Assembly: GCF_003667345.1 (NCBI RefSeq)
Contig: NZ_RCWF01000017.1
Location: 1-33,582 of the forward strand
DNA length: 33,582 nt
Direction of reading: 5' to 3'
Source of the DNA: Poseidonibacter antarcticus
GTDB taxonomy: Bacteria; Campylobacterota; Campylobacteria; Campylobacterales; Arcobacteraceae
Part shown: one piece after another, positions 1-7,896 of the stretch
Numbering within the stretch: position 1 is the first letter of the stretch
Layout of the letters: each line of letters starts with the position of its first letter
Notes under the pieces: generated by a model
Told to the model about the DNA's origin: nothing
Database searches by the model: none
The model's input: only the letters and a program-made list of their open reading frames with translations
Position numbers and translations under genes: made by a program

Positions 1-288
1 TAAAAATGGAGATTCTTTTAAAGAAACTTTTAATACTCTTTGCCCAATGTAATACCATCCAGCAAAAACACCACTTAGAGTAAAACCAAAAGTAACAGCA
101 TTTGTGTGAATAGGTCTTAATCTACTAAATGTACCATACTCCCCAGCTAAGTTACTTAACTGTGGAAACGCCAATTGAAACGCAAGTATAACACCAAATG
201 TCATACCTATAATACCAAACAGAATTGTTGCAAATGTAAAGGCTTTTGCAACTGAGTAATCGTACTCAATTTGTGCACCGTTTTGCAT
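1..288 (-). CDS. ccoN: cbb3-type cytochrome c oxidase subunit I (CcoN), N-terminal part
   Basis: Partial gene; the window cuts it after 96 codons. CcoN is the haem-copper catalytic subunit of the cbb3 oxidase in the inner membrane and reduces O2 with electrons from c-type cytochromes. The visible N-terminus starts MQNGAQIEYDYSVAKAF, followed by a first membrane helix (about residues 17-38) and a second (about 62-82). The stretch GEYGTFSRLRPIHTNAVTFGF carries the H-T-N motif typical of the first CcoN histidine region in Campylobacterota. The ATG at 288-286 has a strong ribosome site (AGGAGAAGG) 6 nt upstream. The remaining ccoNOQP genes should follow to the left, outside the window. Confidence 0.93.
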   Translation of the reverse strand, partial: MQNGAQIEYDYSVAKAFTFATILFGIIGMTFGVILAFQLAFPQLSNLAGEYGTFSRLRPIHTNAVTFGFTLSGVFAGWYYIGQRVLKVSLKESPFL

Positions 289-491
289 AAATATCCTTCT
301 CCTATCTTTATATATAAGATTATTTTAAAAATTATTAATTAAGATAATGTACAAATAATTTTATATTATTTTGCAGTTTATATTTTTTTGGTGTCCTTTT
401 GGTGGTATATAAAAGTAAATATTTTTAATAGTATTTTATGTAACATTTACTTGACAAATAAAATATAAATAAATGATTGGTTGGGTATCTT

Positions 492-677
492 ATGAAAAAA
501 ACATCGAAAGAATAAATTTTAAAAGAATCTATAACTTTCTTTAAACAAAGAGGTTATCACAATACTTCTATATCAAATATTGCAGAATCATGTGGTCTTT
601 TAAAGGGTAGTATTTATCATCATTTTAAAAGTAAAACTATCTGTGAAGTTAAACATTCAGTAACCTCTTACTTTTAG
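492..677 (+). pseudogene. TetR-family regulator remnant
   Basis: An N-terminal TetR DNA-binding region can be read in one frame: ATG at 492, an in-frame TAA at 513-515, then about 53 codons that include RGYHNTSISNIAESCG and KGSIYHHFKSK, the classic TetR helix-turn-helix and the YHHFKSK end of the domain. The frame stops at 675-677 before any ligand-binding domain. The internal stop and the absence of the C-terminal two thirds make it a degraded copy, not a working repressor. It sits beside a decayed resolvase on the other strand, which suggests leftover accessory DNA. Confidence 0.8.
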
Positions 678-779
678 AACAGCTTTCACTAATTAAAAGA
701 TTGTTCTAAAAAGAGTTGAGAAGTGGAGCATATCTTCAATGATACGATAAATATAGTTTTTCATGCCGTTATTTGGTAT

Positions 780-1167
780 GTATATAGTATTACGAGCTAC
801 CTGAAAGAACTTAGATAACCATTCAACAGATTTTCTTTTTTCTTTGTAGCTTCAAATTTTACAATGACATCTAACATTGTAAATAACTACCTGCTGGAGA
901 TATTGTATCAATATTTTGTGTAATACTTTAAAATTTACATCTTTTTTTGTAAGAACTTTGTAGTATTATGAAGGGATATCTCAGACCTTGCTAATCTAGC
1001 AAATTTTGTAATACAAAGTACATCATAATCTTAAACTGTTCACGATTTGATTCATTCTTTCCTGACCTTTTTTCAGAGAAAATCTTTTCGTATCCTGAAC
1101 TCTTGAATTGATCAATTTGATTCTCAAGATTTTGACTTAAAGTTGAAACTCTTCCATAACCTACATT
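780..1167 (-). pseudogene. Serine recombinase (resolvase/invertase) remnant, frameshifted
   Basis: Reading leftward from 1167, one frame gives VGYGRVSTLSQNLENQID (the resolvase N-terminus with the catalytic-serine motif GRVST), then EKIFSEKRSGKNESNREQF. A second frame continues with TKFARLARSEISLHNTTKFL and QKKDVNFKVLH, the TKxxRLARS core. A third gives MLDVIVKFE, the start of the long E helix. Near 780-800, QVARNTIY resembles the C-terminal HTH of resolvases. At least two frameshifts and several stops break it, and the start codon is lost (the codon before VGYG is AAT). It was probably the recombinase of a transposon or integrated element. Confidence 0.8.
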
Positions 1168-1208
1168 TTAATCGTTAATATATTTTAAAACATTTATTTA
1201 ATTAAAAA

Positions 1209-1565
1209 TTATTCTATAATAAAATCTTGAAGATTATTTTTACCATAAGTAATATTTTCATTTGATTTTTTTATAGTATCTACAATTATTCCAATTAGAG
1301 TTTTTACCCCTTTTGTTTTTTCTGGATCGGTAAGAGGAAAAAGGCGTACCGTTACTGCATTTTCTTTTGATGATAGTTGCACAAAAAAGTTTTGAGGTTT
1401 TCCATTTTCAACTACTACGCATTCTATTAAAGCAGAAGTTCCTCTTCCACTGATATATTTATCCGTAATTTTGAGTATTCCATCTTCTATTTTATGTGCA
1501 TCCAATTCAATAGTATCAAAACACTCTTGTACATTGTTTGCTTTTTCTAAAACTATATGTGGCAT
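1209..1565 (-). CDS. Conserved-looking hypothetical protein, 118 aa
   Basis: I do not recognise a family. The protein is soluble, with no signal peptide or membrane segment. It contains alternating strands in the middle (ALIECVVVENGKPQNFFVQL, then AVTVRLFPL) and a C-terminal helix, so a small alpha/beta fold is likely. The start is well supported: ATG at 1565-1563 preceded by AAAAGG at suitable distance and a TATAAT box about 30 nt upstream (CTATAATAAATAAAAAGG). It stands alone between a decayed resolvase upstream in the window and an integrase stub, so it is the only intact gene in this scarred patch. It could be a passenger of the former mobile element or a core gene next to which the element inserted. 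Confidence 0.75.
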   Translation of the reverse strand: MPHIVLEKANNVQECFDTIELDAHKIEDGILKITDKYISGRGTSALIECVVVENGKPQNFFVQLSSKENAVTVRLFPLTDPEKTKGVKTLIGIIVDTIKKSNENITYGKNNLQDFIIE

Positions 1566-1713
1566 ATTTATATCCTTTTTATTTATTATAGAATAAAAAG
1601 AAAGTTATTTGTATGCATAAAATGTCATTTGATATTTTCTTGATATTAATTATTTACCATCATTTAAATCAACTGGTTCCTTTATTAGAATAAGAGCATT
1701 TTTTGCAATATAA

Positions 1714-1824
1714 TTCTTTTCAAGAATAAGAATTGGAGCAATTACTAGTTTAAAATGGGAAGATGTAGATTTAGATAAAAAACTTATATCAATTAAAAGA
1801 ACAAGAGAAACACCCTATTTTTAG
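1714..1824 (+). pseudogene. Tyrosine recombinase (phage integrase) fragment
   Basis: A short open frame between an in-frame TAA (1711-1713) and TAG (1822-1824) reads SRIRIGAITSLKWEDVDLD, then KKLISIKRTRE. This matches the start of the integrase catalytic domain (usual form TGxRIGExxxLKWxDID followed by a KTK/KTR strand), including the first catalytic arginine in RIG. Nothing else of the protein is visible: no start, no HxxR, no tyrosine. The fragment is cut off exactly at the 3' end of the neighbouring kinase gene, where a 7-bp inverted repeat (AAACACC/GGTGTTT, 1809-1830) lies. It is a fossil of an integrase that may once have used this place. Confidence 0.7.
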
Positions 1825-3386
1825 GTGTTTACATCTTTGGGAACATGTATTCCAAATTTTGCTCCATTTCTAGTATTTCTAACTCTTAATTTTCCTTTCA
1901 TGTTTTTATCTACAATAATTTTTGACATATATAAACCTATTCCTGTACCATTACTACCATCTTTTGTAGTGAAATATGGTTCAAATATTTTTCCTTTTGG
2001 TTCAACTGTAATCCCACCTGCATTATCTTCAATAAATAAAACAACATATTCAGGTTCTTCATATGCTGTAATCTTTATTTGTGGATCTTTAATTTTTTTC
2101 TCGATTAAAGCATCTTTTGCATTTTTAAATATATTTAAAATCACTTGCTCATATTCATTTAAATAAGTATTAAGTTTTGTATTTTTATTAATATTAATCA
2201 CTACATTAATTTTATCGTTTTTAAGAGAACTTGATATAATTGTCATTACTGAATCAATTGCTTTATATACATAAAATTCTTCTTTCTCTTTTTTTGGCAT
2301 AAAGAAATTTCTAAAATCATCAATAGTATGTGACATATATTCTAAAACTTTATCTGCTTCTTCTGATTTTTTTTGCATTATCTTATCATCAAGAGCATTA
2401 ATGCTATGTTTAAATTTAAGATACATTAAAATTGATGATAACTCAGATAAAGGTTGTCTCCATTGATGCGCAATATTTGATATCATTTCACCTAAAGCTA
2501 TAAATTTTGACTTTTGGACTAGAAGTTGTTCCTTCTCTCTATTTTTTTCTACTTCGTCTTTAATCTTTTTTTCTAAACTTATATTTAAATTTTCTAACTC
2601 TTCAGTTTTAATTTTTACTTTATTTTCATATCTTTTTAGAACTTCATCAATTTTTTGTGAAACTGCAATTGATATTAATATACCAAGAGATAAGAACATA
2701 ATAAATAAAACTACGTTTTGCCCTACTTGTTTTTTAATACGAGATTTTAAATGTTTTCTTTTTACAGCAATTTCTTTTTCTACATCATCTGTATATACAC
2801 CAACTGCTAAAACCCAATTCCAATTTTTATAATATTTAAAATATGATAATTTTTGTTTTACTTCTTTACTACCTGGTTTTTTATATGTATATTGAGTATA
2901 TGATTCATCTTTTTTTCTAATATCTTTTAAAAAATTTTCTCTAAACTTTACACCATTTGTATCTTTATAATTTGTAGATATTAATTTACCTATAAGTTCG
3001 GGTCTATTAGGATTTACAAGAAGTGTTGCAAAATCATCTCCTCCGTTTAACTTTTTGATTTCATATACAAAAAAATAGTTACTTTTATTCTTTTCAAATC
3101 TAATGTTATTAAGTAAGCGTATTGCATCTGCTTTTTGTTCTTTTTCACTTGCATTTGTTATTGCAATATTATAATTTAAAATATCAAGAACAGTATCAAC
3201 TTCTTTTTTAAGTGTTTTTTTCTTTATTTCATAATACTCTTTTTTAAAAATTTTCATCTCCGATTCAAAATTCTCATAAGTATTTTTAACATAAAAATAT
3301 GTAATCATAAAAATCATTGAAGACATTATTATTATAAATATATATATAGTAATTTTTGATAAATTTTTTTCCGTTATTAATTTCAA
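1821..3386 (-). CDS. Membrane sensor histidine kinase with a periplasmic Cache domain
   Basis: Sensor kinase of 521 aa. Order: membrane helix about 12-33; extracytoplasmic single-Cache-like domain about 35-215, with YFFVYEI, NPNRPELIGK and the typical closing strand NWNWVLAVGVYTDD; second helix about 224-243; a charged coiled coil about 248-295; then the kinase core. The H-box is IAHQWRQPL with the phospho-acceptor at His307, the N-box is LNIFKNAKDALIE, and the ATP lid motifs are EDNAGGI, FEPYFTTK and GTGIGLYMSK. No HAMP domain is evident. The start codon is TTG (3386-3384) with AAGGAAAAAA directly before it. Cache domains usually bind small carboxylates, amino acids or similar ligands. The divergent response regulator at 3452 is the probable partner; only 65 bp separate them. 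The ligand is unknown. Confidence 0.9.
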   Translation of the reverse strand: MKLITEKNLSKITIYIFIIIMSSMIFMITYFYVKNTYENFESEMKIFKKEYYEIKKKTLKKEVDTVLDILNYNIAITNASEKEQKADAIRLLNNIRFEKNKSNYFFVYEIKKLNGGDDFATLLVNPNRPELIGKLISTNYKDTNGVKFRENFLKDIRKKDESYTQYTYKKPGSKEVKQKLSYFKYYKNWNWVLAVGVYTDDVEKEIAVKRKHLKSRIKKQVGQNVVLFIMFLSLGILISIAVSQKIDEVLKRYENKVKIKTEELENLNISLEKKIKDEVEKNREKEQLLVQKSKFIALGEMISNIAHQWRQPLSELSSILMYLKFKHSINALDDKIMQKKSEEADKVLEYMSHTIDDFRNFFMPKKEKEEFYVYKAIDSVMTIISSSLKNDKINVVININKNTKLNTYLNEYEQVILNIFKNAKDALIEKKIKDPQIKITAYEEPEYVVLFIEDNAGGITVEPKGKIFEPYFTTKDGSNGTGIGLYMSKIIVDKNMKGKLRVRNTRNGAKFGIHVPKDVNT

Positions 3387-3451
3387 TTTTTTCCTTGTTA
3401 ACCTTAATTATGCTATGATAACATAAATTTTCTGACAAGGATTTTTATTAT

Positions 3452-4138
3452 ATGCAAGATACATTGATTAATAAACTTAGTGCATTTAAAGTATTATATG
3501 CAGAAGATGAAGCTGGAATAAGAGAAAATATTAAAGAAATATTAGAGCATTATTTCAAAGAAACTTACACTGCTGAAAATGCAAATGAAGCTTATTTAAA
3601 ATATCTACAAAACAAACCTGATTTAATTATTACAGATATACAAATGACCGGAGAATCTGGACTTGATTTAATAAAAAAAATTAGAGAGTCTGATTCAAAA
3701 ACAAGAATTATAATTACCTCTGCTTACACAGACTTAGAATATATGCTTCAAGCTACAGAAGTACATCTAATCAAGTACATTATAAAGCCAATAACTCACG
3801 ATAAATTAATAAATGCATTAGAATCATTTGTTAAAAGTTATGATGAAAATAAAATATATAATCTTACTGAAAAATGGATTTTTGATTTTAGTAAATCTAT
3901 AATATCAAATAGTGAAGAAGAGTTTAATCTAACAAAAAAAGAATCTTTATTTTTAAAACAATTAATTACAAAAAATAGAATTATTACATATGAAGAAATG
4001 GAAAATTTAATTTGGGATGAAGACTCAGTTATGACTCCAAATGCAATGAGATTATTTATAAAAAACTTCCGAAAAAAACTTCCACTTAAATCTTTAAAAA
4101 ATGTTCAAGGGACAGGATATATATTAAATAGAGAATAA
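3452..4138 (+). CDS. Response regulator with OmpR-like C-terminal DNA-binding domain
   Basis: Two-domain response regulator, 228 aa. The receiver domain spans about residues 10-125 with acidic residues E18/D19, phospho-acceptor Asp62 in LIITDIQM, the T/S switch in IIITSAYTD (about 89-90) and Lys112 in YIIKPI. The C-terminal part (about 150-228) has the winged-helix pattern ITYEEMENLIWDED ... MRLFIKNFRKKLP ... VQGTGYILN, as in the Trans_reg_C family. The gene is divergent from the Cache kinase, which is the likely cognate sensor, and both promoters must fit in the 65-bp gap, so mutual or self regulation is likely (inference). AAGGA lies 10 nt before the ATG. Confidence 0.9.
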   Translation: MQDTLINKLSAFKVLYAEDEAGIRENIKEILEHYFKETYTAENANEAYLKYLQNKPDLIITDIQMTGESGLDLIKKIRESDSKTRIIITSAYTDLEYMLQATEVHLIKYIIKPITHDKLINALESFVKSYDENKIYNLTEKWIFDFSKSIISNSEEEFNLTKKESLFLKQLITKNRIITYEEMENLIWDEDSVMTPNAMRLFIKNFRKKLPLKSLKNVQGTGYILNRE

Positions 4139-4145
4139 TATTTAT

Positions 4146-4179
4146 AACAAATAAGTTAACTATGAGTTACTTATTTGTT
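4146..4179. terminator. Probable bidirectional terminator hairpin
   Basis: Inverted repeat with arms AACAAATAAG and CTTATTTGTT, extended inward by TAACT/AGTTA with one bulged T. It lies between the convergent response regulator and EI24 genes and covers the last codons of the latter. A short T-rich run follows on the plus strand. Confidence 0.6.
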
Positions 4180-5035
4180 TTCTAATATTTGAATTTTCTA
4201 GCTCTTTAATATTTTTTATATCATTGTTATGATTTTTATCATTCATTTTTGAATCTGGGATATCTAATTTATACATTTCATCAAGTTTAATAAAATATCC
4301 ATGACCTAAATATATAATATAAAATACTGCTGTAAATAAAGTGATAAATGGAATCATCGAAATAAAATATAAAACTAATGTTCTAAATCTTACAGTATTT
4401 GCCTCTTTTTCGTAAATTATCTTATACTCTTTTTGACTTAATATTGTAGATGAAACATCATAATTTAACAGTTTGTGAAAGAAATAATATAAAGGTAATG
4501 AAAATGCAATTAAATTTATTAAAGGTACAAAATATAAGGGAATAAAAAGTATAAATAATAAAATCATCATTAATAAACTTTTAAATAAAACCCATAGAGG
4601 TGAAAATAATGTCCCATATCCATGAAGAGTTAGATGAGAATAATGTTTTTGATGTATTTTTTCTAAAATAGTTGGTGTTAAAAAACCTATTACAACAATA
4701 GAAAAAATTACTGATATATTTAACACAATAATCGTTCCAATTGTATATAATAAAAAACCTGCAATATAAGAAGTAAATGAGTATTTAAACAAAAATACAA
4801 TCAAATAAGTAGCCCACACGAAATAAAATGGAGCACTTTCATCAATAACTATTTCTTCTCCATTTTGTGAAGCTTGAGCTATTTCTTGCAAGGTACTTAT
4901 TCCAAAGTCTGCTGCTGTAAAAAATAATATATACATAAATATCATTGTAACAATTAATGGTATCAATGCAATTTTTAACATCTTAGAAGTTAAAAAATCT
5001 TTTACACTTCTTGAAAAAATATCTATTTCACTCAA
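4160..5035 (-). CDS. EI24/CysZ-like integral membrane protein
   Basis: Protein of 291 aa with about five hydrophobic segments (about 20-42, 72-92, 95-125, 148-180, 220-245) and a hydrophilic tail. The pattern of an N-terminal FSRSVKDFLTSKMLKIALIPL helix, long paired central helices and VPLINLIAFSLPLYYFFHKL matches the EI24 (CysZ) superfamily as found in Campylobacterota. CysZ proper helps sulfate uptake; for this subgroup no function is established, so sulfate should not be assumed. The start is TTG at 5035-5033 with AAGGAAATAG before it, and it overlaps the stop codon of the radical SAM gene (TTGA), indicating translational coupling in one transcript. The hydrophilic C-terminus (about 250-291) is rich in Asn, Lys and Asp and probably unstructured. 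Confidence 0.8.
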   Translation of the reverse strand: MSEIDIFSRSVKDFLTSKMLKIALIPLIVTMIFMYILFFTAADFGISTLQEIAQASQNGEEIVIDESAPFYFVWATYLIVFLFKYSFTSYIAGFLLYTIGTIIVLNISVIFSIVVIGFLTPTILEKIHQKHYSHLTLHGYGTLFSPLWVLFKSLLMMILLFILFIPLYFVPLINLIAFSLPLYYFFHKLLNYDVSSTILSQKEYKIIYEKEANTVRFRTLVLYFISMIPFITLFTAVFYIIYLGHGYFIKLDEMYKLDIPDSKMNDKNHNNDIKNIKELENSNIRKQISNS

Positions 5036-5925
5036 ACTATTTCCTTCTCTTTTTTATCAAATCTAGTTCTATATTCACATTTCTGACAAAGTTCTTCTAC
5101 AACCTCACCTTTTCTAAAACCATTTTGTATTTTTTTTACTCTAGGTGAAGTTAAAATATCTTTTAATTGAGAATCATTTGTATTTCCTAAATTGATACAC
5201 CCATTTTGGTCTAAACAACAAGGGACAACATCACCTGATGTTAAAATACCAAAATGAGAATCTAAACCATAACAAAAACCTTTATCAGAAACAAAATCAT
5301 TTTCTAAACTAGGCCAATTAAAATATTCATCAAAATTAAAAAATATTTTTCTTGCAATTCTAATATTTTTAGGTCTATTTTTATATACCTCTTCAATATC
5401 AATATTTGTATCAAAACTTTCATTTATTCTCTTAAAAACTAATGAATTAAATTCTTTTGCACTTTTTGATTCATCTAAATTCCATATTCTAAAGTTTATA
5501 AAATATTCATGCTTATTTTCTTGTGCATATTTTACAAAATCTAGTATTGGATTTAAGTATTCATCTAGTGATTTTTTATGAGAATTTGCATTATATGAAT
5601 TTATTGAAAAGTTTATTTGTTTAATAGTTTTATTCATTAAAGCATCATAATCTTTGGGACCAATTTTATTTGCTGTTGTTGTAATATTGACTTTTAAATC
5701 ATTTTTTAAACTAATATTTAAATATTCATTTAAATTTGACAAAACTAAAGGATCACCAACTATATGATAAGCTAATTCTTTTGTATAAGGTTTTAACTGC
5801 TTATTTATATCTTCAAATTTTTCTAAAGACATAATTCCATTTGGCAGAATTTTTGGAGGACAAAATGTGCATTTTAAGTTACATATATTTGTAATTTCTA
5901 TATGAACTTTTCTAAATTTTTTAAT
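5032..5925 (-). CDS. Radical SAM/SPASM-type protein, probably starting at an ATT codon
   Basis: The first ATG (5832) would remove the radical SAM cluster motif. Reading upstream in the same frame gives IIKKFRKVHIEITNICNLKC followed by TFCPPK, so the CxxxCxxC motif (CNLKCTFC) that binds the [4Fe-4S]/SAM cluster lies just before it. The frame is closed by a TAA at 5949-5947, and no ATG, GTG or TTG lies between that stop and the cysteines. An AAGG at 5937-5934 sits 5 or 8 nt ahead of two ATT codons (5928, 5925), so ATT initiation is the best reading; a mutated start is the alternative. The C-terminal part has cysteines in CYG, VPCCLDQNGC and ELCQKCEYR, which fit a SPASM-like auxiliary cluster domain. 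The substrate is unknown. It is coupled to the downstream EI24-like membrane protein. Confidence 0.8.
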   Translation of the reverse strand: MKKFRKVHIEITNICNLKCTFCPPKILPNGIMSLEKFEDINKQLKPYTKELAYHIVGDPLVLSNLNEYLNISLKNDLKVNITTTANKIGPKDYDALMNKTIKQINFSINSYNANSHKKSLDEYLNPILDFVKYAQENKHEYFINFRIWNLDESKSAKEFNSLVFKRINESFDTNIDIEEVYKNRPKNIRIARKIFFNFDEYFNWPSLENDFVSDKGFCYGLDSHFGILTSGDVVPCCLDQNGCINLGNTNDSQLKDILTSPRVKKIQNGFRKGEVVEELCQKCEYRTRFDKKEKEIV

Positions 5926-6048
5926 AATATTAACCTTAATTGTTTTTTACTGTGATTGTATCAAATCCTTAATAAAGACCTAATCAAGAAGTAACCAAGC
6001 TTTTATTATAATGCACATAATTAAAAAGTTTTAACAAGGGTATAAAGA

Positions 6049-6372
6049 ATGGAAATGATTTTAAATGAGAATGATTTAGTTGTCGGTGCACAATTTGAAA
6101 ATGGAACAATACAAGATTATATAGATGAAAGTAAAACTTATGGATTAATTAGAATTGAAGATGCAACAGCAAATTGGTTTTTATTTAATAAACAAGAAAG
6201 TGATGATGAATTACAAGAATTATATAAAAAGGTTTTAAAAGAAAATCATTTTATTCAAGATGATTTTGGTGAAGAAATTGTAATCTTCAATAAACAAGGT
6301 AATAAATCTTTTGATGATTTTAGTAAAAAGATAGATGGATACTTAAATGATGAAATGGGAAATATTTTTTAA
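6049..6372 (+). CDS. Hypothetical protein, 107 aa
   Basis: Small acidic soluble protein; I do not recognise a family. It has a predicted strand-rich first half (DLVVGAQFENGTIQDYID, YGLIRIEDATANWFLF) and a helical second half ending in an acidic tail. No cysteines, signal peptide or membrane helix. A good promoter lies in front: ATTATAATG at about 6006-6014 serves as the -10 box, and AAGGG 8-12 nt before the ATG as ribosome site. The gene is monocistronic and ends at a perfect 26-bp palindrome that it shares with the convergent gene. A second ATG two codons downstream is also possible as the start. Confidence 0.75.
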   Translation: MEMILNENDLVVGAQFENGTIQDYIDESKTYGLIRIEDATANWFLFNKQESDDELQELYKKVLKENHFIQDDFGEEIVIFNKQGNKSFDDFSKKIDGYLNDEMGNIF

Positions 6373-6386
6373 TCCCATTTCTAAAA

Positions 6387-7124
6387 CTAGTTTATAAAAA
6401 GCTTTTTATAAACTGTATCAAAATTCTGAATATGCTTTAAATTAAACTCATTTTCTTTTTGTTCTGTCCAATACAAAAATCGATTTCTTAATTTATTTGT
6501 ATTAATTAAGAACTCTACATTATATGCCGTCGCTAATATATTATTATTACTTGTGTCAATGAATTTATATTCTATCTCATTATAAAAATTTGGAAATAAA
6601 CTCTTCTTTATACTTTTATTAATCGTATATCTTGCTTTTTGATTTTTGTTACTTAATAATAAATTATCATATTTATAAACATTTAAAAATACTCTTTTAT
6701 TACTATAAATATATTTATTATATTTGTTTTTAACCGTTGAAATATCAATGAATTTATTTATATATGTTTCATGAAAACTAGCTATTTTATTTTCTTCATT
6801 TTTTGTTAAAAATGATTTGCTTAATGGATAATTATAGATTCCAATCGTGGATAAACTATCAATTTTACCACTATAATCTCTTTTTGGATAAAAATATATC
6901 GTTCTATTTGATTTTATAATTTCATAATAATTTTTAATTACATACTTAAATATTATATCTACATACATAACACTTAATAAAGATATTAGAACAATAATAA
7001 AAATAATACGGTATTTAAACAATCTATAAATTAAAAAACTAATAAAAAAACAAAAAGAAATATATGATAAATTAGCTGGTATAAATAAAAAACTTTCAGG
7101 AATTATTAATTCTAAAGATGGCAC
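6387..7124 (-). CDS. Hypothetical membrane protein, 245 aa
   Basis: No family recognised. Two or three hydrophobic helices occupy the first 70 residues (about 12-33, 36-53, 54-66), followed by a long hydrophilic region of about 180 residues rich in Asn, Lys and Tyr that ends in a short helix. The topology looks like an N-terminal membrane anchor with a soluble domain. The gene follows the 7128 gene by 3 nt, so the two are probably cotranscribed. The very high Asn/Lys/Tyr/Ile content exceeds that of the surrounding metabolic genes and suggests a fast-evolving accessory protein. Confidence 0.7.
   Translation of the reverse strand: MPSLELIIPESFLFIPANLSYISFCFFISFLIYRLFKYRIIFIIVLISLLSVMYVDIIFKYVIKNYYEIIKSNRTIYFYPKRDYSGKIDSLSTIGIYNYPLSKSFLTKNEENKIASFHETYINKFIDISTVKNKYNKYIYSNKRVFLNVYKYDNLLLSNKNQKARYTINKSIKKSLFPNFYNEIEYKFIDTSNNNILATAYNVEFLINTNKLRNRFLYWTEQKENEFNLKHIQNFDTVYKKLFIN
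6389..6414. terminator. Perfect 26-bp palindrome between convergent genes
   Basis: Each 13-nt half is AGTTTATAAAAAG or its complement, with no loop bases. It lies at the junction of two convergent genes and includes the last codons of the leftward one. It probably forms a cruciform or hairpin that ends transcription in both directions, although the T-run is part of the stem. Confidence 0.5.
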
Positions 7125-7127
7125 TAA

Positions 7128-7664
7128 TTAGCCTAATAAATAAGGTAAATCTCTTTTTAAACTCTCTAATAAATTTTTATTTAAAAAGAATTTAGAATAA
7201 CTTTTATCCTCATTTTGATAGCAAAAAGCACAAACATATCTATTTCTTTTTATTAATTCAATTGATTCTTCTAAATTAACTTGTAAATCTTCATTGTTTA
7301 TATAATAATTGTACATTTCATTTAAATTTTCATCTAAATCATTATCTTTTAGAAATACAATAGAATCACTCATAAACTCAATAACATTTTCACCACTTTG
7401 CTTAATATTTAAAAATGCACTTTTAACATCAGAAAATCTCATATCAAATTTTGCACCAACTAAAAGTAACTCTTTTAAATTTTTCAAATCGTTTTCTTGA
7501 AAATAATATTGTAATAAAAGGTCTAAATAATGCTCTCTAATATCTGATGGTAAATCTTCAATATATTCAAATACTTCATTTGCATCTTTTATTTTATTAT
7601 TATCAATTAGTTCTTTATGTAATACACCAATTTCTGCAATTATTTCATGTAATCTATCACTCAT
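7128..7664 (-). CDS. Hypothetical protein, 178 aa
   Basis: Acidic, mainly helical soluble protein, no recognised family. It starts MSDRLHEIIAEIG and ends LKRDLPYLLG; segments such as DLPSDIREHYLDLLLQYYFQE and NDLKNLKELLLVGAKFD look like helical-repeat helices. I place the start at ATG 7664 because GAGG lies 6 nt upstream of it; an upstream ATG (7676) would have the ribosome site inside its own second codon. It is the first gene of a two-gene unit with the membrane protein at 6387. A YVCAFCY motif near the C-terminus holds two cysteines but no clear metal site. Confidence 0.7.
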   Translation of the reverse strand: MSDRLHEIIAEIGVLHKELIDNNKIKDANEVFEYIEDLPSDIREHYLDLLLQYYFQENDLKNLKELLLVGAKFDMRFSDVKSAFLNIKQSGENVIEFMSDSIVFLKDNDLDENLNEMYNYYINNEDLQVNLEESIELIKRNRYVCAFCYQNEDKSYSKFFLNKNLLESLKRDLPYLLG

Positions 7665-7770
7665 ATAATACCTCATTATAATTTGTCTTATTATATCAAA
7701 AAATTATTTTATTTTGATTCTTTATTATTAGATTTTTTATTAATATAAATATTACAAAAGAATATAAAAT

Positions 7771-7796
7771 AAGTTTTTATTATATAATAAAAACTT
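7771..7796. repeat. Perfect 26-bp palindrome in a divergent promoter region
   Basis: The half-site AAGTTTTTATTAT is followed by its exact complement without a loop. It lies in the 232-bp gap between the leftward 7664 start and the rightward HxlR gene. It is too far from both stop codons to be a terminator for them, so an operator or a structural element is more likely. It is composed mostly of A/T, so chance is not excluded. Confidence 0.45.
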
Positions 7797-7826
7797 AAAC
7801 ACATTTGCTAATTACTAATATTTCTT

Positions 7827-7849
7827 TTACTGTAATTTTTGTAAGTAAT
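7827..7849 (+). promoter_or_regulatory. Putative HxlR/YodB-type operator upstream of the HxlR gene
   Basis: TTACT and AGTAA half-sites separated by 12 nt, with GTA on both inner flanks. Nearly the same sequence (19 of 23 positions) occurs at 24344-24366 in front of the nitroreductase gene. TTACT/AGTAA-like operators are known for DUF24/HxlR-class sensors such as YodB. The position, 48 nt before the start codon, fits autoregulation. Confidence 0.55.
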
Positions 7850-7896
7850 GGAAATTGATAATATTTTAGATATAATAAAAATTATAAAGGATAACA

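Noticed and set aside
1825-2166. Open frame on the plus strand opposite the kinase gene
   Set aside because: It is the complement of the kinase ATP-binding domain, which has all its motifs; no ribosome site or family for the opposite frame.
6387-7664. Toxin-antitoxin pair or defence system made of the two unknown genes
   Set aside because: Adjacent genes of unknown type, but sizes and motifs (membrane anchor, helical acidic protein) match no known pair and there is no supporting motif.
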